In this document: positions 6,233-7,144 of the stretch, piece after piece
Position numbering within the stretch: the stretch's first letter is position 1
Layout of the letters: each line of letters opens with the position of its first letter
Assembly: GCA_049522565.1 (NCBI GenBank)
Contig: JBEKNT010000364.1
Location: forward strand, 1-7,144
Direction: 5' to 3'
From: JASHVB01 sp049522565
GTDB lineage: Bacteria > Pseudomonadota > Alphaproteobacteria > Acetobacterales > Acetobacteraceae
Length of the DNA stretch: 7,144 nt
Notes under the pieces: generated by a model
What the model was told of the DNA's origin: nothing
Seen by the model: the letters and a program-made list of their open reading frames with translations, nothing else
Databases searched by the model: none
Position numbers and translations under genes: made by a program

Positions 6233-7072
6233 CTATCGCGGCCGGTCGCCAACCAGCGTGATCCGATGCATCACGCGCTTGTGGCCGTGATAGTCATTCA
6301 TCGCGTAATGCTGGGCGCAACGATTGTCCCAGATCGCCAACGACCCAGGCTCCCAGCGGAAGCGGCAGGTGAACTCGGGACGGATCTGGTGGCGGAACAG
6401 GAACCCCAGCAGCGGCATGCTCTCTTCCTCGGTCATGCCGGCGAATCCCACGGTGTGCGCGACGTTGACGTAGAGTGCCTTGCGCCCGGTCTCCGGATGC
6501 GTGCGCACCGCCGGGTGCTCGGCGATCAATACCTTGCGCGGCTCCGCCGTGCCGTCGGTGCGGATGCGATCCTCGCGCGTGCGGCTGGCATCCGCCTTGG
6601 TCGAGCTCGAAATGCCGCGCAGGCTGCACAGCAACTGCTGCATGCGTTCCGACAGGCTTTCGTAGGCAAGATACTGGTTGGCAAACAATGTATCGCCACC
6701 CACGGGCGGCACCTCGCGCGCGACCAGCAGAGTCGCCATGGGCGGCTCCTGGAGATAGGTCGTATCGGAGTGCCAGACGCCACCGAAATTCACCGTTTCG
6801 TCGGGCAGTTTGGTGACGGCGATGACTTCCGGATAGCCGTCGAGCCCCTTCACGAAGGGATACTCGTTCGGCGTGCCGAAGCGTTTCGCCAGGGCGAGGA
6901 GGCGCCCCGGCGGCAGGTCCTGATCGTGGAAGAAGATGACCAGACGATCGAGCAGGGCCTGGCGCAACGCAGCGACCATGCCGTCCGACAGATCCGCGGC
7001 CAGATCCACCCCGCGGATCTCCGCGCCGAGTGCGCCGGCGAGCGGGCGAAGCTCGAAGGGGGCGTTCCGCAT
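6233..7072 (-). CDS. TauD/TfdA-family Fe(II)/2-oxoglutarate-dependent dioxygenase
   Basis: Encodes 279 aa, a normal length for TauD-type enzymes (about 280). These cytoplasmic enzymes couple decarboxylation of 2-oxoglutarate to hydroxylation of a substrate, often releasing sulfite or another group. The iron ligands are His101 and Asp103 in WHSDTTY (100-106) and His255 in AIWDNRCAQHY (246-256). Arg266 should bind the 2-oxoglutarate carboxylate, and Thr128 in GGDT helps. Arg270 in RVMHR matches the Arg that holds the sulfonate in TauD. In TauD an Asn sits four residues before the first iron-binding His and contacts taurine; here that place is Gly97, so the substrate may not be taurine. Overall similarity to TauD is strongest at the C-terminus. 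The start at 7072 is preferred to the ATG at 7078 because of the spacing to AGGGAG. No sulfonate transporter or regulator is in view. The gene reads the same way as the kaiC-like gene, 125 bp upstream of it; co-transcription is unclear. Confidence 0.93.
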   Translation of the reverse strand: MRNAPFELRPLAGALGAEIRGVDLAADLSDGMVAALRQALLDRLVIFFHDQDLPPGRLLALAKRFGTPNEYPFVKGLDGYPEVIAVTKLPDETVNFGGVWHSDTTYLQEPPMATLLVAREVPPVGGDTLFANQYLAYESLSERMQQLLCSLRGISSSTKADASRTREDRIRTDGTAEPRKVLIAEHPAVRTHPETGRKALYVNVAHTVGFAGMTEEESMPLLGFLFRHQIRPEFTCRFRWEPGSLAIWDNRCAQHYAMNDYHGHKRVMHRITLVGDRPR

Positions 7073-7079
7073 GGCCATA

Positions 7080-7085
7080 CTCCCT
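7080..7085 (-). promoter_or_regulatory. Ribosome binding site deciding the dioxygenase start
   Basis: AGGGAG on the minus strand lies only 1 nt before the first ATG (7078-7076) but 7 nt before the second in-frame ATG (7072-7070). The second spacing is normal for initiation, so the protein most likely starts MRNAPFELRP rather than two residues earlier. Confidence 0.65.
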
Positions 7086-7144
7086 GGCGTTGTCGATGGC
7101 GCAGTCTATCGCAGCGGGGGGCGTTGGCGAGTGCGGTCGCCAAG

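Noticed and set aside
1..7144. Search for CRISPR arrays, tRNA or rRNA genes, insertion sequences and phage genes.
   Set aside because: No regularly spaced repeats, tRNA-like folds, transposase motifs or phage-type proteins were seen on either strand.

Overview
The window is GC-rich and compact. Its four well-supported protein genes all lie on the minus strand, so they read right to left. The GC-rich composition, the palindromic intergenic element at 49-163 and the protein families suggest an alphaproteobacterium, perhaps of the Acetobacteraceae or Rhodospirillales type. That placement is an inference from style and recollection, not a database result.

Layout in the direction of transcription. 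(1) 7072-6233: an Fe(II)/2-oxoglutarate-dependent dioxygenase of the TauD/TfdA family. (2) A 125-bp gap holding a perfect 14-bp palindrome and presumably the promoter of the next operon. (3) 6107-4587: a KaiC-like protein with two RecA-type ATPase domains. (4) 4600-2450: a hybrid sensor histidine kinase whose start codon lies inside the end of the kaiC-like gene (14-nt overlap). Its order is pseudo-receiver, PAS, HisKA, HATPase, receiver. (5) A 333-bp non-coding stretch with a candidate intrinsic terminator for the kinase operon and the upstream region of the next gene. (6) 2116-215: a large protein of unrecognised N-terminus carrying a C-terminal HEPN-like helical module whose catalytic RNxxxH motif is broken. 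(7) 163-49: a composite palindromic repeat of about 115 bp just after that gene.

The kaiC-like gene and the kinase form a translationally coupled pair and probably one signalling unit: a KaiC-family ATPase/kinase working with a phosphorelay kinase. No kaiA, kaiB or DNA-binding response regulator is visible, and the KaiC-like protein lacks the KaiA-binding tail of the cyanobacterial clock protein, so a true circadian oscillator should not be assumed. The dioxygenase and the HEPN-like protein have no evident functional link to this pair.

The points most worth a second look are the degenerate HEPN fusion, the KaiC/histidine-kinase pair with altered phosphosites, and the multi-hairpin repeat.
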